Below are positions 8,237 through 16,953 of a stretch of 64,000 bases of DNA, in pieces (the stretch's first letter is position 1; every line of letters begins with the position of its first letter). The DNA is taken from assembly GCF_002741945.1 (NCBI RefSeq), contig NZ_MDVN01000022.1:806001-870000 (forward strand). Direction: 5' to 3'. Origin of the DNA: Gaetbulibacter sp. 4G1. Its GTDB lineage: Bacteria > Bacteroidota > Bacteroidia > Flavobacteriales > Flavobacteriaceae. Both the position numbers and the translations under genes were made by a program. The notes beneath the pieces were generated by a model that made no database searches, had not been told where the DNA came from, and worked only from the letters and a program-made list of their open reading frames with translations.

Positions 8237-8266
8237 ATTAAAACACGTATTTATTAATACTTAAAC

Positions 8267-8692
8267 TTAATTTGTAACGGGTACTTCTATAGTTAAATAT
8301 TGATCTTCCCCATTATTGTCTTCTCCTTGCCAAAACTTAAATATATACGATCCGTTACTGTTAACAATAAAATTAAATGTTGCTTCTACTAATTCGTTTG
8401 TAAGCGTTTCGCAACTGTTGTTTTCAAATACGTAATTTATTGGGGCTACAGTACGTATGTTGTTTTCTTTTAAATAATAAAACTCTTTAAAAGAATGGCA
8501 GGTTGAAGGTTTAAAATAAGAAACCGTTATAGGATAAACTTCTCCTAAAGTAAAAGCATCCGGAATATCAACACTTTCTACAGATAATATTTCAAAGCTA
8601 TAGTTTGCACTACCATCATTTGAATTATCATCATCAAGACTGCATGATACAAATAAAAGTAAAGTAAAGCTTAGGGCGACTAACTTTTTCAT
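8267..8692 (-). CDS. Small lipoprotein, first gene of the sigma-factor operon
   Basis: 141 residues with a lipoprotein signal (MKKLVALSFTLLLFVSC, cysteine at 17) followed by an Asp/Asn-rich linker, then a beta-rich domain with a GEVYPITVSYFKPSTCHSF phrase and a late FNFIVNSNGSYIFKFWQGED strand pattern, reminiscent of an immunoglobulin-like fold. Two cysteines in the mature part (in TCHSF and NSCET) could form a disulfide. The family is not known to me. It sits 30 bases upstream of the ECF sigma gene and directly behind an ECF-type promoter, so it is very likely a target of that sigma factor and possibly part of its sensing circuit. Confidence 0.8.
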   Translation of the reverse strand: MKKLVALSFTLLLFVSCSLDDDNSNDGSANYSFEILSVESVDIPDAFTLGEVYPITVSYFKPSTCHSFKEFYYLKENNIRTVAPINYVFENNSCETLTNELVEATFNFIVNSNGSYIFKFWQGEDNNGEDQYLTIEVPVTN

Positions 8693-8739
8693 TACAAATA
8701 ATTTTTAATATTTCTACTTAATACATGTTTTTGTATTTA

Positions 8740-8768
8740 TAGATGTCAAACAAACTAAAAGGTTGCGT
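8740..8768 (-). promoter_or_regulatory. ECF-type promoter of the lipoprotein-sigma-barrel operon (copy 1)
   Basis: Read on the minus strand: ACGCAACC (8768-8761), 15-base spacer beginning TTTT, CATCTA (8745-8740). Predicted start is near 8733, leaving a leader of about 40 nt. Same motif and identical spacing at 9891-9919 (+) and 52450-52478 (-). Confidence 0.8.
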
Positions 8769-8790
8769 GTATTATTCGCTTAATTGCAAA

Positions 8791-8818
8791 AAAAATCCCG
8801 ATTCATCGGGATTTTTTT
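8791..8818. terminator. Terminator downstream of recA
   Basis: ATCCCGA (8795-8801), loop TTCA, TCGGGAT (8806-8812), with A- and T-runs on both sides. It begins right at the recA stop codon and must insulate recA from the ECF promoter just beyond it. Confidence 0.85.
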
Positions 8819-9822
8819 TATTCGGATACTTTTAAAGCTGCTTTTATTTTATCTTCTAGCTCGTCCATGAGCTCGGGATTGTCTTTAATAATTGCTTTTA
8901 CAGCATCTCGCCCTTGTCCAAGTTTAGTGTCGTCATAGCTAAACCAAGAGCCACTCTTTTTAACGACTTCGTGTTCAACTGCGATATCTAAAATCTCTCC
9001 AACTTTACTCACACCTTCTCCATACATAATATCAAATTCTGCCAATTTAAAAGGCGGAGCTACTTTGTTTTTAACAATCTTAACTCTAGTTTTATTTCCT
9101 AAAACAGAACCATTACTATCTTTAATTTGAGTAGAACGTCTAATATCTAATCGTACCGAAGCATAAAACTTTAAGGCATTACCTCCTGTTGTTGTTTCAG
9201 GGTTGCCAAACATTACTCCAATTTTTTCACGTAATTGATTAATGAAAATTACAGTACAATTAGTTTTACTTATTGATCCTGTTAGCTTTCTTAAAGCTTG
9301 AGACATTAAACGTGCGTGTAAACCCATTTTCGAGTCTCCCATTTCGCCTTCAATCTCACTTTTAGGTGTTAAGGCTGCTACAGAGTCTATAACAACAATG
9401 TCAATAGCACCAGAGCGAATTAAATTATCGGCAATCTCAAGTGCTTGTTCACCATTATCAGGTTGAGAGATAATTAAATTGTCAATATCTACACCTAATT
9501 TTTCTGCATAAAATCTATCAAAAGCATGTTCAGCATCAATAAATGCAGCAATGCCTCCTGCTTTTTGCGCTTCTGCAATGGCATGCAATGTTAATGTTGT
9601 TTTACCAGAAGATTCAGGGCCATAAATTTCAATAACACGACCACGCGGATAGCCACCAACGCCTAAAGCAATATCTAAGCCTAAAGATCCAGATGGAATA
9701 GCATCAACATCTTCAATAGCGGCATCGCTCATTTTCATTACGGTTCCTTTCCCGTAAGCTTTATCTAATTTATCTAAAGTAAGTTTTAGTGCTTTTAATT
9801 TTGCTTCTTTTTCGTTGCTCAT
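8818..9822 (-). CDS. recA: Recombinase RecA
   Basis: A 334-residue RecA, the ATP-dependent strand-exchange protein of homologous recombination and trigger of the SOS response. Walker A is GPESSGKTT at residues 69-77; the Walker B region ([21 protein letters not shown]) and the L2 loop ([22 protein letters not shown]) are intact. Length is a little short of the E. coli protein because of a brief C-terminal tail. The start ATG at 9822 gives [12 protein letters not shown], usual for Flavobacteriia. The upstream region shows no clear LexA box; it instead carries, on the other strand, an ECF-type promoter at 9891-9919. Confidence 0.98.
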   Translation of the reverse strand: MSNEKEAKLKALKLTLDKLDKAYGKGTVMKMSDAAIEDVDAIPSGSLGLDIALGVGGYPRGRVIEIYGPESSGKTTLTLHAIAEAQKAGGIAAFIDAEHAFDRFYAEKLGVDIDNLIISQPDNGEQALEIADNLIRSGAIDIVVIDSVAALTPKSEIEGEMGDSKMGLHARLMSQALRKLTGSISKTNCTVIFINQLREKIGVMFGNPETTTGGNALKFYASVRLDIRRSTQIKDSNGSVLGNKTRVKIVKNKVAPPFKLAEFDIMYGEGVSKVGEILDIAVEHEVVKKSGSWFSYDDTKLGQGRDAVKAIIKDNPELMDELEDKIKAALKVSE

Positions 9823-9890
9823 TTCTAATATTTTTTTCTGAAGTAATAGCAGCTAAAATACTATAACTTTTATCAGAATACAATTTTATC

Positions 9891-9919
9891 ACGCAACCTT
9901 TTTAAACATTTTGCATCTA
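9891..9919 (+). promoter_or_regulatory. ECF-type promoter driving a short transcript (copy 3)
   Basis: ACGCAACC (9891-9898), 15-base spacer beginning TTTTT, CATCTA (9914-9919), the same motif and spacing as before the sigma operon and the lipid-enzyme operon. It points away from recA into a 210-base stretch with no long reading frame, ending in a terminator at 9999-10031. Confidence 0.75.
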
Positions 9920-9945
9920 CTAATAAACGCAGGAAAATTTTTGCT

Positions 9946-10014
9946 ATGAAATTTACCTACAATGGTTTGAATATAGAACTAACTCGAACTATTTTATCAA
10001 AGCACTTTATGTAA
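9946..10014 (+). CDS. Possible 22-residue peptide inside the ECF-controlled transcript
   Basis: ATG at 9946, TAA at 10012-10014; the peptide starts MKFTYNGLNIEL. The stop lies inside the terminator stem, leaving no 3' room, which is unusual but possible. An AGGAAAA stretch lies 10-15 bases before the ATG. No signal peptide or membrane helix is evident. It may be chance; listed because the transcript around it looks real. Confidence 0.25.
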   Translation: MKFTYNGLNIELTRTILSKHFM

Positions 10015-10031
10015 ATTAAGGTGCTTTTTTT
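9999..10031 (+). terminator. Rho-independent terminator of the short transcript
   Basis: AAAGCAC (9999-10005) pairs with GTGCTTT (10021-10027); the stem extends inward by a U-G and three A-T pairs, leaving a seven-base loop and a T-run to 10031. No long gene precedes it on this strand, so it most likely ends the ECF-driven RNA. Confidence 0.75.
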
Positions 10032-10041
10032 ATGCAAAAAA

Positions 10042-10071
10042 TTGTTCTATTCTTATAAAAGTGTACTTTTG
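10042..10071 (+). promoter_or_regulatory. Housekeeping promoter of trhO
   Basis: TTG (10042-10044), 19-base spacer, TACTTTTG (10064-10071): an exact fit to the Bacteroidota sigma-A consensus TTTG/TAnnTTTG. It begins after the terminator at 10031, so trhO is transcribed independently of the short RNA. Confidence 0.7.
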
Positions 10072-10133
10072 CATTTTAAAACATTTCTTTATTCCGCTTT
10101 ATGCGGTTTTAACCTTAAAAACATTAGTATAGC

Positions 10134-11207
10134 ATGCAACTGTACAATAAATTAAGCGCTAAAGAAAGAGCAGAATTAATCGATAAAGCAGGAAAAAATC
10201 GATTGACACTTTCTTTTTATCAATACGCTAAAATCACCAATCCTCAAGAGTTTAGAGATCAATTATTTATTACTTGGAATGAATTAGATGTTCTAGGTAG
10301 AATTTATGTCGCACATGAAGGCATTAACGGACAGTTGTCGCTTCCAGCAGATCGCTTTAACGCCTTTAAATCTCATTTAGATACGATTGATTTTTTAAAA
10401 GGAATACGATTAAATATTGCTATTGAGCAAAACAATAAATCGTTTTTAAAACTTAAAGTAAAAGTACGAGATAAGATTGTTGCAGATGGCTTAAATGATG
10501 ACACTTTTGATGTTACCAATAAAGGTGTACATGTTGATGCAAATACGTTTAATGAACTTATTGAGGACAGTAAAACTGTATTGGTAGACATGCGCAACCA
10601 CTATGAGAGCGAAATAGGACATTTTAAAAATGCGATAACACCAGATGTTGATACTTTTAGAGAATCGTTGGATATTATTGAAGACGATTTAAAAACACAT
10701 AAAGAAGATAAGAATCTAGTAATGTATTGCACAGGAGGCATTCGATGTGAAAAGGCAAGTGCCTATTTTAAACATAAAGGTTTTAAAAATGTATATCAGC
10801 TAGAAGGTGGAATTATTGAATATACACGACAAGTAAACGAAAACAATTTAGAGAATAAATTCGTTGGAAAAAATTTTGTTTTTGATGAACGTAGAGCTGA
10901 AAAAATTAGTGATGATGTAATTGCTTGTTGCCACCAATGCGGAAAACCAGCAGATATACATACCAATTGCGCTAATGACGCCTGCCATTTACTATTTATT
11001 CAATGTGATGATTGCAAAAAAGAGATGAATAATTGTTGTTCAACAAATTGCAAAGAAATACATGCTTTGCCTTACGAAGAGCAAAAGGAACTCCGTAAAG
11101 GACAAGGTAATAGTAATGATATATTTAAAAAGGGACGCGCAGACCATTTGCCATATAAAAAAGATTTAAGAAATATTTTTGAAGTTTTAAAAAATAAAGA
11201 GGCCTAA
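10134..11207 (+). CDS. trhO: tRNA uridine-34 hydroxylase TrhO (rhodanese-related, YceA type)
   Basis: A 357-residue enzyme that hydroxylates uridine 34 of certain tRNAs as the first step towards 5-(carboxy)methoxyuridine, improving wobble decoding. An N-terminal ferredoxin-like UPF0176 domain (about 20-110) is followed by a rhodanese domain (about 130-235) with the loop CTGGIRCEKAS; C199 is the rhodanese cysteine and C205 follows. The C-terminal part has many cysteines (ACCHQCGKPADIHTNC, CDDCKKEMNNCCS), typical of the longer form, probably a zinc site. It has its own promoter at 10042-10071. Start MQLYNKLSAKER fits the family. Confidence 0.93.
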   Translation: MQLYNKLSAKERAELIDKAGKNRLTLSFYQYAKITNPQEFRDQLFITWNELDVLGRIYVAHEGINGQLSLPADRFNAFKSHLDTIDFLKGIRLNIAIEQNNKSFLKLKVKVRDKIVADGLNDDTFDVTNKGVHVDANTFNELIEDSKTVLVDMRNHYESEIGHFKNAITPDVDTFRESLDIIEDDLKTHKEDKNLVMYCTGGIRCEKASAYFKHKGFKNVYQLEGGIIEYTRQVNENNLENKFVGKNFVFDERRAEKISDDVIACCHQCGKPADIHTNCANDACHLLFIQCDDCKKEMNNCCSTNCKEIHALPYEEQKELRKGQGNSNDIFKKGRADHLPYKKDLRNIFEVLKNKEA

Positions 11208-11341
11208 ACTTAAGCCGAAAAGAACAACTACAAATTCTTTGTTTTAAGTCTTTAGAATAATCTTATATTTACGTTTTAAAAGATTTATAAACCTTCATTC
11301 GTAATAATCTAATTATTAGCGAATTCAACATATAAAAACAT

Positions 11342-12529
11342 ATGGCTTGTAACAGTTGTTCAACTGGAAAAGACGGTCAACCAAAAGGATGCAAAAATAA
11401 TGGCACTTGCGGAACAGATAGTTGTAATAAACTAACTGTTTTTGATTGGCTTGCAAATATGTCACTTCCCAATGGAGAAAAACCATTCAACTGGATTGAA
11501 GTTCGTTTTAAAAACGGACGAAAAAATTACTATAAAAACACTGAAAACTTAACGCTAAGCATTGGCGATGTGGTTGCCACTCAAGCGCAATCTGGTCATG
11601 ATATTGGTATGGTTACTCTTGCAGGAGAATTGGTACGCGTTCAAATGAAACGTAAAAACATTTCGACTGAGGGTGACGATATTTTAAAAATATACCGAAA
11701 AGCAAGTCAAAAAGATATTGACATTTGGCAAAAAGCGCGCGACAAAGAAGAATCGATGAAGGTTAAAGCACGCCAGTTTGCTATCGATTTGAAATTGCAA
11801 ATGAAAATTTCAGATATCGAGTTTCAAGGCGATGCCAGTAAAGCAACGTTTTATTATACAGCAGATGAGCGTGTAGATTTTAGAGAGCTTATCAAAGTTT
11901 TTGCACGCGAGTTTAGAACGCGCATAGAAATGAAGCAAGTAGGTTTTAGACAAGAAGCAGCAAGGCTTGGTGGTATAGGGTCTTGTGGGCGCGAATTATG
12001 TTGCTCAACCTGGTTAACAGATTTTCGTTCTGTAAGCACATCAGCAGCACGTTACCAGCAATTATCTTTGAATCCTCAAAAATTAGCTGGCCAATGTGGA
12101 AAATTAAAATGCTGTTTAAATTATGAGTTAGATACATATTTAGATGCCTTAAAAGATTTTCCTAAAACAGATATTAAACTTAAAACCGAAAAAGGCACTG
12201 CAGTTTGTCAAAAGACGGATATTTTTAAAGGACATATGTGGTATGCTTATGAAGGAGAGTGGATGAATTGGCATAAAATAACCACGGCACAAGCCAACGA
12301 AATAATAGAAGCCAATAAGAAGAATAAAAAAATAGCAAGCCTTGAAGAATATGCTTCAGATCTTATTGAAGATACTAAAACAGAATTTGAGAACGTTGTA
12401 GGACAGGATAGTTTAACACGTTTCGATAGTCCAAAACGCTATAACAAACGTAAAAATAATAAGAGCAGAAACAATAGGAACAGAAAAAACAAAAGAAAAC
12501 CTCAAAAAAATAAAAATGAAGCTAAGTAA
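11342..12529 (+). CDS. ricT: RicT/YaaT-like PSP1 domain protein
   Basis: 395 residues. A cysteine-rich N-terminus (CNSCSTG, CKNNGTCGTDSCN) precedes a PSP1 domain (about 60-290) with the conserved GGIGSCGRELCCSTWL and QCGKLKCCLNYELDTY cysteine motifs, then a Lys/Asn/Arg-rich tail. In Bacillus the RicT (YaaT) protein belongs to an iron-sulfur Y-complex that aids RNase Y-dependent mRNA maturation; in Bacteroidota the role is untested. The last 14 bases overlap gldH, and PBP1A follows 26 bases after that, so the three form one unit. Conservation of this trio in flavobacteria suggests a link to envelope biogenesis, but that is inference. Confidence 0.9.
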   Translation: MACNSCSTGKDGQPKGCKNNGTCGTDSCNKLTVFDWLANMSLPNGEKPFNWIEVRFKNGRKNYYKNTENLTLSIGDVVATQAQSGHDIGMVTLAGELVRVQMKRKNISTEGDDILKIYRKASQKDIDIWQKARDKEESMKVKARQFAIDLKLQMKISDIEFQGDASKATFYYTADERVDFRELIKVFAREFRTRIEMKQVGFRQEAARLGGIGSCGRELCCSTWLTDFRSVSTSAARYQQLSLNPQKLAGQCGKLKCCLNYELDTYLDALKDFPKTDIKLKTEKGTAVCQKTDIFKGHMWYAYEGEWMNWHKITTAQANEIIEANKKNKKIASLEEYASDLIEDTKTEFENVVGQDSLTRFDSPKRYNKRKNNKSRNNRNRKNKRKPQKNKNEAK

Positions 12530-13010
12530 TGTAGTATTATTTTGTCTAGTTTTTTTTCTTGTTTTAGCATCATGCGATTCAAATCGTGTATTCGACACCT
12601 ACAAATCTGTTCCAAGTTCGTGGCATAAAGATAGTATTGTAAGCTTTAAGGTGAATCCGCCAGATTCAACAAATGCGTATAACTTGTTTGTTAATTTAAG
12701 AAACACAAACGATTATAAATTTAACAATCTGTTTTTAATTGTAGAGATGGTTTTTCCACACGGTAAAACAATAAAGGACACATTAGAGTACAGAATGGCA
12801 GACCCAAGCGGAAAACTTTTAGGAACTGGAATAACAGGTATAAAAGAAAATAAACTGTGGTATAAAGAACAGGTTGTATTTAAAGAAACTGGAGAATATA
12901 TTGTTAACATCCAGCACGCTATGAGAGAAAATGGAAAAGTTAATGGCGTAACAGAGCTTGATGGTATTACAGATGTAGGTTTTAGAATAGAAAAACCAAT
13001 AAAAAAATAG
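12516..13010 (+). CDS. gldH: Gliding motility lipoprotein GldH
   Basis: A 164-residue lipoprotein with signal MKLSNVVLFCLVFFLVLASC (cysteine at 20) followed by DSNRVFD. The body (SWHKDSIVSFKV, NLFVNLRNTNDYKFNNLFLIVEM, GKTIKDTLEYRMADPSGKLLGTG) is the GldH pattern. GldH is required for gliding and for the type IX machinery to work in Flavobacterium johnsoniae; it sits in the cell envelope. The start overlaps ricT by 14 bases, and PBP1A follows. This fits the T9SS sorting tails found on the peptidases at 19-26 kb. Length is normal. Confidence 0.92.
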   Translation: MKLSNVVLFCLVFFLVLASCDSNRVFDTYKSVPSSWHKDSIVSFKVNPPDSTNAYNLFVNLRNTNDYKFNNLFLIVEMVFPHGKTIKDTLEYRMADPSGKLLGTGITGIKENKLWYKEQVVFKETGEYIVNIQHAMRENGKVNGVTELDGITDVGFRIEKPIKK

Positions 13011-13035
13011 CATTCATAATTTTAGGCACTTAATT

Positions 13036-15387
13036 ATGGCAAAAACAAAGGCAAAGAAAGAAACAAAAAACACACAAGACTTTTCGAAATACATTCGTTG
13101 GTTTTGGATGTTATTCTCAGGAGGAGTTCTAGCAGTAATTCTTATATTTTTAACTGCTTCATGGGGTTGGCTAGGAGATATGCCTGACCATACACAGTTA
13201 GAAAACCCAAAAACAAATTTAGCAACCGAAATTATTTCTTCAGATGGAGTAACATTAGGGAAATTTTATTTCAACGATAACAGAACACCTGTTAGTTATG
13301 GTGATTTGTCTCAACATTTGGTTGACGCATTAATCGCAACTGAAGATGAGCGGTTTCACGAGCATGCTGGGATTGATGCTAGAGGCACATTAAGAGCGTT
13401 TGCTTTTTTAGGGAAAAGAGGTGGGGCTAGTACAATTTCTCAGCAATTATCTAGACAATTATTTGTAGGAGTAGCTTCTCCAAGTACAATTAGTAGACTT
13501 ACTCAGAAAGTAAAAGAATGGGTTATTGCTACGCGTTTGGAACGCCAATATACCAAAGAAGAGATTATGGCGCAATACTTCAACATTTATGATTTTGGAA
13601 ATAATGGCGATGGTATTCGAAGTGCGTCTCGTATTTATTTTGATAAAGAACCTATTGATTTAGAAATAAAGGAGGCAGCTATGTTGGTTGGTATGTTTGT
13701 TAATTCATCTTTATATAACCCAAGAAGGAACCCCGTAGGTGTAAAGAACAGACGTAATGTAGTGCTTTATCAGATGTTTAGGAATGGGTACATAACGGAA
13801 ACGATTAAAGATTCACTTCAAAAAACGGAGTTAGATTTAAATTATACACCACAATCACATCGTGATGGAATTGCTACTTATTTTAGAGGGTACCTTTCTG
13901 GTTTTATGAAAGATTGGATAAAAAAGAACCCAAAACCGGATGGGACTAAATGGAGTTTATATAATGATGGATTAAAAATTTATACGACTATCGATTCACG
14001 TATGCAAAAACATGCTGAGGATGCTGTACAACAACACATGCCTAGGTTACAAGCAGAGTTTTTTCATCAAAACACACCAGAAAGAAATCCAACAGCTCCA
14101 TTTTTAGAGTTAACTCGAGGCGCTATTGATACGCTGATGCTTAGATCAATGAGAAGAGGAAAGAGATGGAATCATTTAAAATATGATTTAAAAAAGTCTA
14201 ACAAAGAAATAGAAGCATCGTTTTACGAACCAATACAAATGACTGTTTTTGAATGGAAAGACGGAAAACCTTCGGAGAAAGATACTATCATGAAACCTAT
14301 CGATTCGATGCGTTATTATAAATCGTTTTTGCGACCAGGTATGATGTCTATGAATCCGCAAACGGGTCATGTAAAAGCGTGGGTTGGCGGCATGAATTAC
14401 AGACATTTTCAATACGATATGGTAAAACAAGGGAAGCGCCAAATAGGTTCAACCTTTAAGCCTTTAGTATATGCAACAGCCATAGATCAATTACATAAAT
14501 CGCCTTGCGACGAATACCCAGACACGCCATATTGTATAGAAGCAAATAAACACGGGAATCCTGACCCATGGTGCCCTAAAAATTCTAATGGCGATAGTGA
14601 CTATGGGGGAAAAAGAACTTTAAAAAATGCTTTAGCAAATTCAGTAAATACTATAACGGCAAGACTTATTGACGAAGTAGGACCACAAACCGTTGTTGAT
14701 TTAGCTAAAAAATTAGGAATTGAATCTGAAGTTTTACCAGTGCCAGCGATTGCCTTAGGGGTGCCAGAAATTAGCGTTTACGAAATGGTTGGAGCATACT
14801 CCACTTTTGCTAATAAGGGGGTGTATACAAAACCTGTAATGGTTACTAGTATTGAAGATAAGAACGGCACGATTTTATATCAGTTTACGCCAGAGACCAA
14901 CGATGTATTAAGTGAAGAAACCGCGTATGTAACTGTAAAGCTTATGGAAGGGGTTACACAATCAGGTTCTGGAGTTCGTTTAAGAACAAAAGGGGCAGAT
15001 GCTTATAGAGCAGATTTTAGAGAAGTAGTAACAGGATACCCTTACGAATTTACAAATCCAATAGCAGGAAAAACAGGAACCACACAAAATCAAAGTGATG
15101 GTTGGTTTATGGGAATGGTACCTAACTTGGTTACTGGTGTATGGGTAGGTGGAGAAGAAAGATCGATTCATTTTAGGACTACTAAATATGGTCAAGGAGC
15201 AGCTATGGCATTACCAATTTGGGGTATATATATGAAAAGTTGTTATGCCGATAAAGATTTAAATATTTCTAAGGAAGCTTTTGAAGAACCAGCAAACCTT
15301 TCTATAAATGTTGACTGTTCTAAAGTCAAAAATAAAACGATTACAGATGATGGAAGTGATGAGATTCCAGATGATTTGGATTTCTAA
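13036..15387 (+). CDS. Penicillin-binding protein 1A (bifunctional transglycosylase/transpeptidase)
   Basis: 783 residues. After a short cytoplasmic Lys-rich stretch and a membrane helix (about 20-45) comes a GT51 glycosyltransferase domain with the catalytic motif ATEDERFHEHAGID near residue 110 and GGASTISQQL. The transpeptidase domain has the active serine in GSTFK (S472, K475), an SVN motif (ANSVNTITARL) and KTGTT (GKTGTTQNQSDGW). It polymerises and crosslinks peptidoglycan at the outer face of the inner membrane. The tail is acidic (DDGSDEIPDDLDF). Third gene of the ricT-gldH unit, 26 bases after gldH, and closed by a terminator. Confidence 0.95.
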   Translation: MAKTKAKKETKNTQDFSKYIRWFWMLFSGGVLAVILIFLTASWGWLGDMPDHTQLENPKTNLATEIISSDGVTLGKFYFNDNRTPVSYGDLSQHLVDALIATEDERFHEHAGIDARGTLRAFAFLGKRGGASTISQQLSRQLFVGVASPSTISRLTQKVKEWVIATRLERQYTKEEIMAQYFNIYDFGNNGDGIRSASRIYFDKEPIDLEIKEAAMLVGMFVNSSLYNPRRNPVGVKNRRNVVLYQMFRNGYITETIKDSLQKTELDLNYTPQSHRDGIATYFRGYLSGFMKDWIKKNPKPDGTKWSLYNDGLKIYTTIDSRMQKHAEDAVQQHMPRLQAEFFHQNTPERNPTAPFLELTRGAIDTLMLRSMRRGKRWNHLKYDLKKSNKEIEASFYEPIQMTVFEWKDGKPSEKDTIMKPIDSMRYYKSFLRPGMMSMNPQTGHVKAWVGGMNYRHFQYDMVKQGKRQIGSTFKPLVYATAIDQLHKSPCDEYPDTPYCIEANKHGNPDPWCPKNSNGDSDYGGKRTLKNALANSVNTITARLIDEVGPQTVVDLAKKLGIESEVLPVPAIALGVPEISVYEMVGAYSTFANKGVYTKPVMVTSIEDKNGTILYQFTPETNDVLSEETAYVTVKLMEGVTQSGSGVRLRTKGADAYRADFREVVTGYPYEFTNPIAGKTGTTQNQSDGWFMGMVPNLVTGVWVGGEERSIHFRTTKYGQGAAMALPIWGIYMKSCYADKDLNISKEAFEEPANLSINVDCSKVKNKTITDDGSDEIPDDLDF

Positions 15388-15413
15388 TTAGAAACGTATT
15401 ACATCTTAAAATA

Positions 15414-15446
15414 AAAAAACCATTCTTTTTTAGGATGGTTTTTTTA
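15414..15446 (+). terminator. Terminator after the PBP1A gene
   Basis: AAACCATTCT pairs with AGGATGGTTT (one G-U pair) across a short T-rich loop, then a T-run. Confidence 0.85.
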
Positions 15447-15509
15447 TTTGATAATACTTTGATGTAATTATTCAATTATTCGTAATTTTATACAGCAAAA
15501 ATTTAGATA

Positions 15510-16211
15510 ATGATTAATAAAAAAGTAGCTAACGTTCAAGAGGCGCTTCAAGGCGTAAAAGATAACATGACTTTAATGCTTGGCGGTTTTGGATTAAGTG
15601 GAATACCCGAAAATGCAATTGCAGAATTGGTTAAGCATGGTGTTAAAGGATTAACATGTATTTCTAATAACGCTGGGGTCGATGATTTTGGGTTAGGTTT
15701 ATTGCTTCAAAAGCGTCAAATAAAAAAAATGATATCATCTTATGTGGGAGAGAATGATGAATTTGAGCGCCAGATGCTTTCAGGAGAATTGGATGTAGAA
15801 CTTATTCCGCAAGGAACATTAGCAGAACGTTGTCGTGCAGCTCAAGCGGGTTTTCCTGCAATTTATACGCCTGCTGGATTTGGAACTGAGGTAGCAGAAG
15901 GAAAAGAAACTAGAGAGTTTAACGGAAAAATGTATGTTTTAGAACATGCTTTTGACGCAGATTTTGCTTTTGTAAAAGCGTGGAAAGGAGATGAAGCTGG
16001 AAACTTGATTTTTAAAGGGACTGCCAGAAATTTTAACCCTAATATGTGTGGAGCAGCAAAGATAACTGTTGCTGAAGTTGAAGAATTAGTGCCTTTAGGT
16101 AGTTTAGATCCTAATCAAATACATATTCCTGGAATTTTTGTGCAACGTATTTTTCAAGGAGACACCTATGAAAAACGGATTGAACAAAGAACGGTAAGAG
16201 TAAAAGAATAG
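15510..16211 (+). CDS. scoA: 3-oxoacid CoA-transferase subunit A (ScoA/AtoD type)
   Basis: 233 residues; the alpha subunit of a two-part CoA-transferase that moves CoA between succinyl-CoA (or another acyl-CoA) and acetoacetate or related 3-oxoacids. Family marks include [28 protein letters not shown] and the late [29 protein letters not shown]. Length is normal for the short form. The partner subunit B follows after 88 bases, which is wide for subunits of one enzyme; that gap contains a palindromic repeat. Together they would let the cell use ketone-type acids or leucine and lysine breakdown products. Confidence 0.94.
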   Translation: MINKKVANVQEALQGVKDNMTLMLGGFGLSGIPENAIAELVKHGVKGLTCISNNAGVDDFGLGLLLQKRQIKKMISSYVGENDEFERQMLSGELDVELIPQGTLAERCRAAQAGFPAIYTPAGFGTEVAEGKETREFNGKMYVLEHAFDADFAFVKAWKGDEAGNLIFKGTARNFNPNMCGAAKITVAEVEELVPLGSLDPNQIHIPGIFVQRIFQGDTYEKRIEQRTVRVKE

Positions 16212-16221
16212 ATATTGTATT

Positions 16222-16250
16222 CCTGTTTATACAGGAATTTACTTTCAATT
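16222..16250. repeat. Small palindromic intergenic repeat, copy B
   Basis: CCTGTTTATACAGG palindrome plus a tail (AATTTACTTTCAATT) like the one at 1375-1402. It sits between the two CoA-transferase subunit genes. A further imperfect hairpin of similar style (TTCCTGCG...TATCAGGAG) follows at about 16257-16280. Confidence 0.45.
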
Positions 16251-16299
16251 AAAAAGATTCCTGCGTACGTTATCAGGAGCATTAAAAATATAAAGATAG

Positions 16300-16953
16300 A
16301 TGTTAGATAAAACCGGTATTGCAAAACGAATAGCTAAAGAAGTAAAAGATGGTTATTATGTTAACTTAGGAATAGGCATTCCTACTTTAGTTGCAAATTA
16401 TGTTAGAAACGATATAGAAGTAGAATTTCAAAGCGAGAATGGTGTACTTGGAATGGGACCATTTCCTTTTGAAGGAGAAGAAGATGCCGATGTAATTAAT
16501 GCTGGTAAACAAACTATAACTACATTACCAGGAGCAAGTTTTTTTGATTCTGCAATGAGTTTTTCAATGATAAGAGGGCAACATGTAGATTTAACAATTT
16601 TAGGAGCTATGGAAGTTGCTGAGAATGGAGACATTGCAAATTGGAAAATACCAGGACGTATGGTAAAAGGCATGGGCGGAGCTATGGACTTAGTTGCCAG
16701 TGCTGAGAATATAATTGTGGCGATGATGCACACTAATAAAAGAGGCGAATCTAAATTATTAAAAAAATGCTCATTACCATTAACAGGTGTTGGTTGTGTT
16801 AAAAAAATAGTAACCAATTTGGCAGTACTAGAAGTTACAACACTTGGTTTTAAACTATTAGAACGTGCTCCAGGGGTTTCTGTAGAGGATATTAAAAATG
16901 CTACAGAAGGCACATTAATTGTTGAAGGAGATATTCCTGAGATGAGTTTATAA
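16300..16953 (+). CDS. scoB: 3-oxoacid CoA-transferase subunit B (ScoB/AtoA type)
   Basis: 217 residues; the beta subunit that carries the catalytic glutamate. The motif SENGVLGMGPFP places that residue at E46, and GIGIPTLVANY and GGAMDLVASAENIIV are characteristic. It is the partner of the gene at 15510-16211. After its stop, about 175 bases hold no clear gene apart from a possible 40-residue frame at 17129-17251, and no obvious terminator was found. Confidence 0.94.
   Translation: MLDKTGIAKRIAKEVKDGYYVNLGIGIPTLVANYVRNDIEVEFQSENGVLGMGPFPFEGEEDADVINAGKQTITTLPGASFFDSAMSFSMIRGQHVDLTILGAMEVAENGDIANWKIPGRMVKGMGGAMDLVASAENIIVAMMHTNKRGESKLLKKCSLPLTGVGCVKKIVTNLAVLEVTTLGFKLLERAPGVSVEDIKNATEGTLIVEGDIPEMSL

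Larger units (their letters stand above)
9926..10031 (+). ncRNA. Candidate ECF-controlled small RNA of about 105 nt
   Basis: This part of the 311-base recA-trhO gap holds no long gene but is framed by an ECF-type promoter (9891-9919) and a strong intrinsic terminator (stem from 9999, T-run to 10031). The expected RNA is about 105 nt. Short ECF-driven RNAs that repress outer-membrane proteins are known from enterobacteria (RybB, MicA); by analogy this could be a regulatory RNA of the same stress response. It also contains a 22-codon reading frame (9946-10014), so it may instead be a mini-mRNA. Start and end are predictions. Confidence 0.5.

Noticed and set aside
10093-10110. Second terminator or attenuator before trhO (CCGC-TTTAT-GCGG then TTTT)
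   Set aside because: Only a 4-bp stem; too weak.
14188-14442. Open frames antisense to PBP1A and other long genes
   Set aside because: Explained as shadows of the real coding strand; no start signals or protein-like composition.
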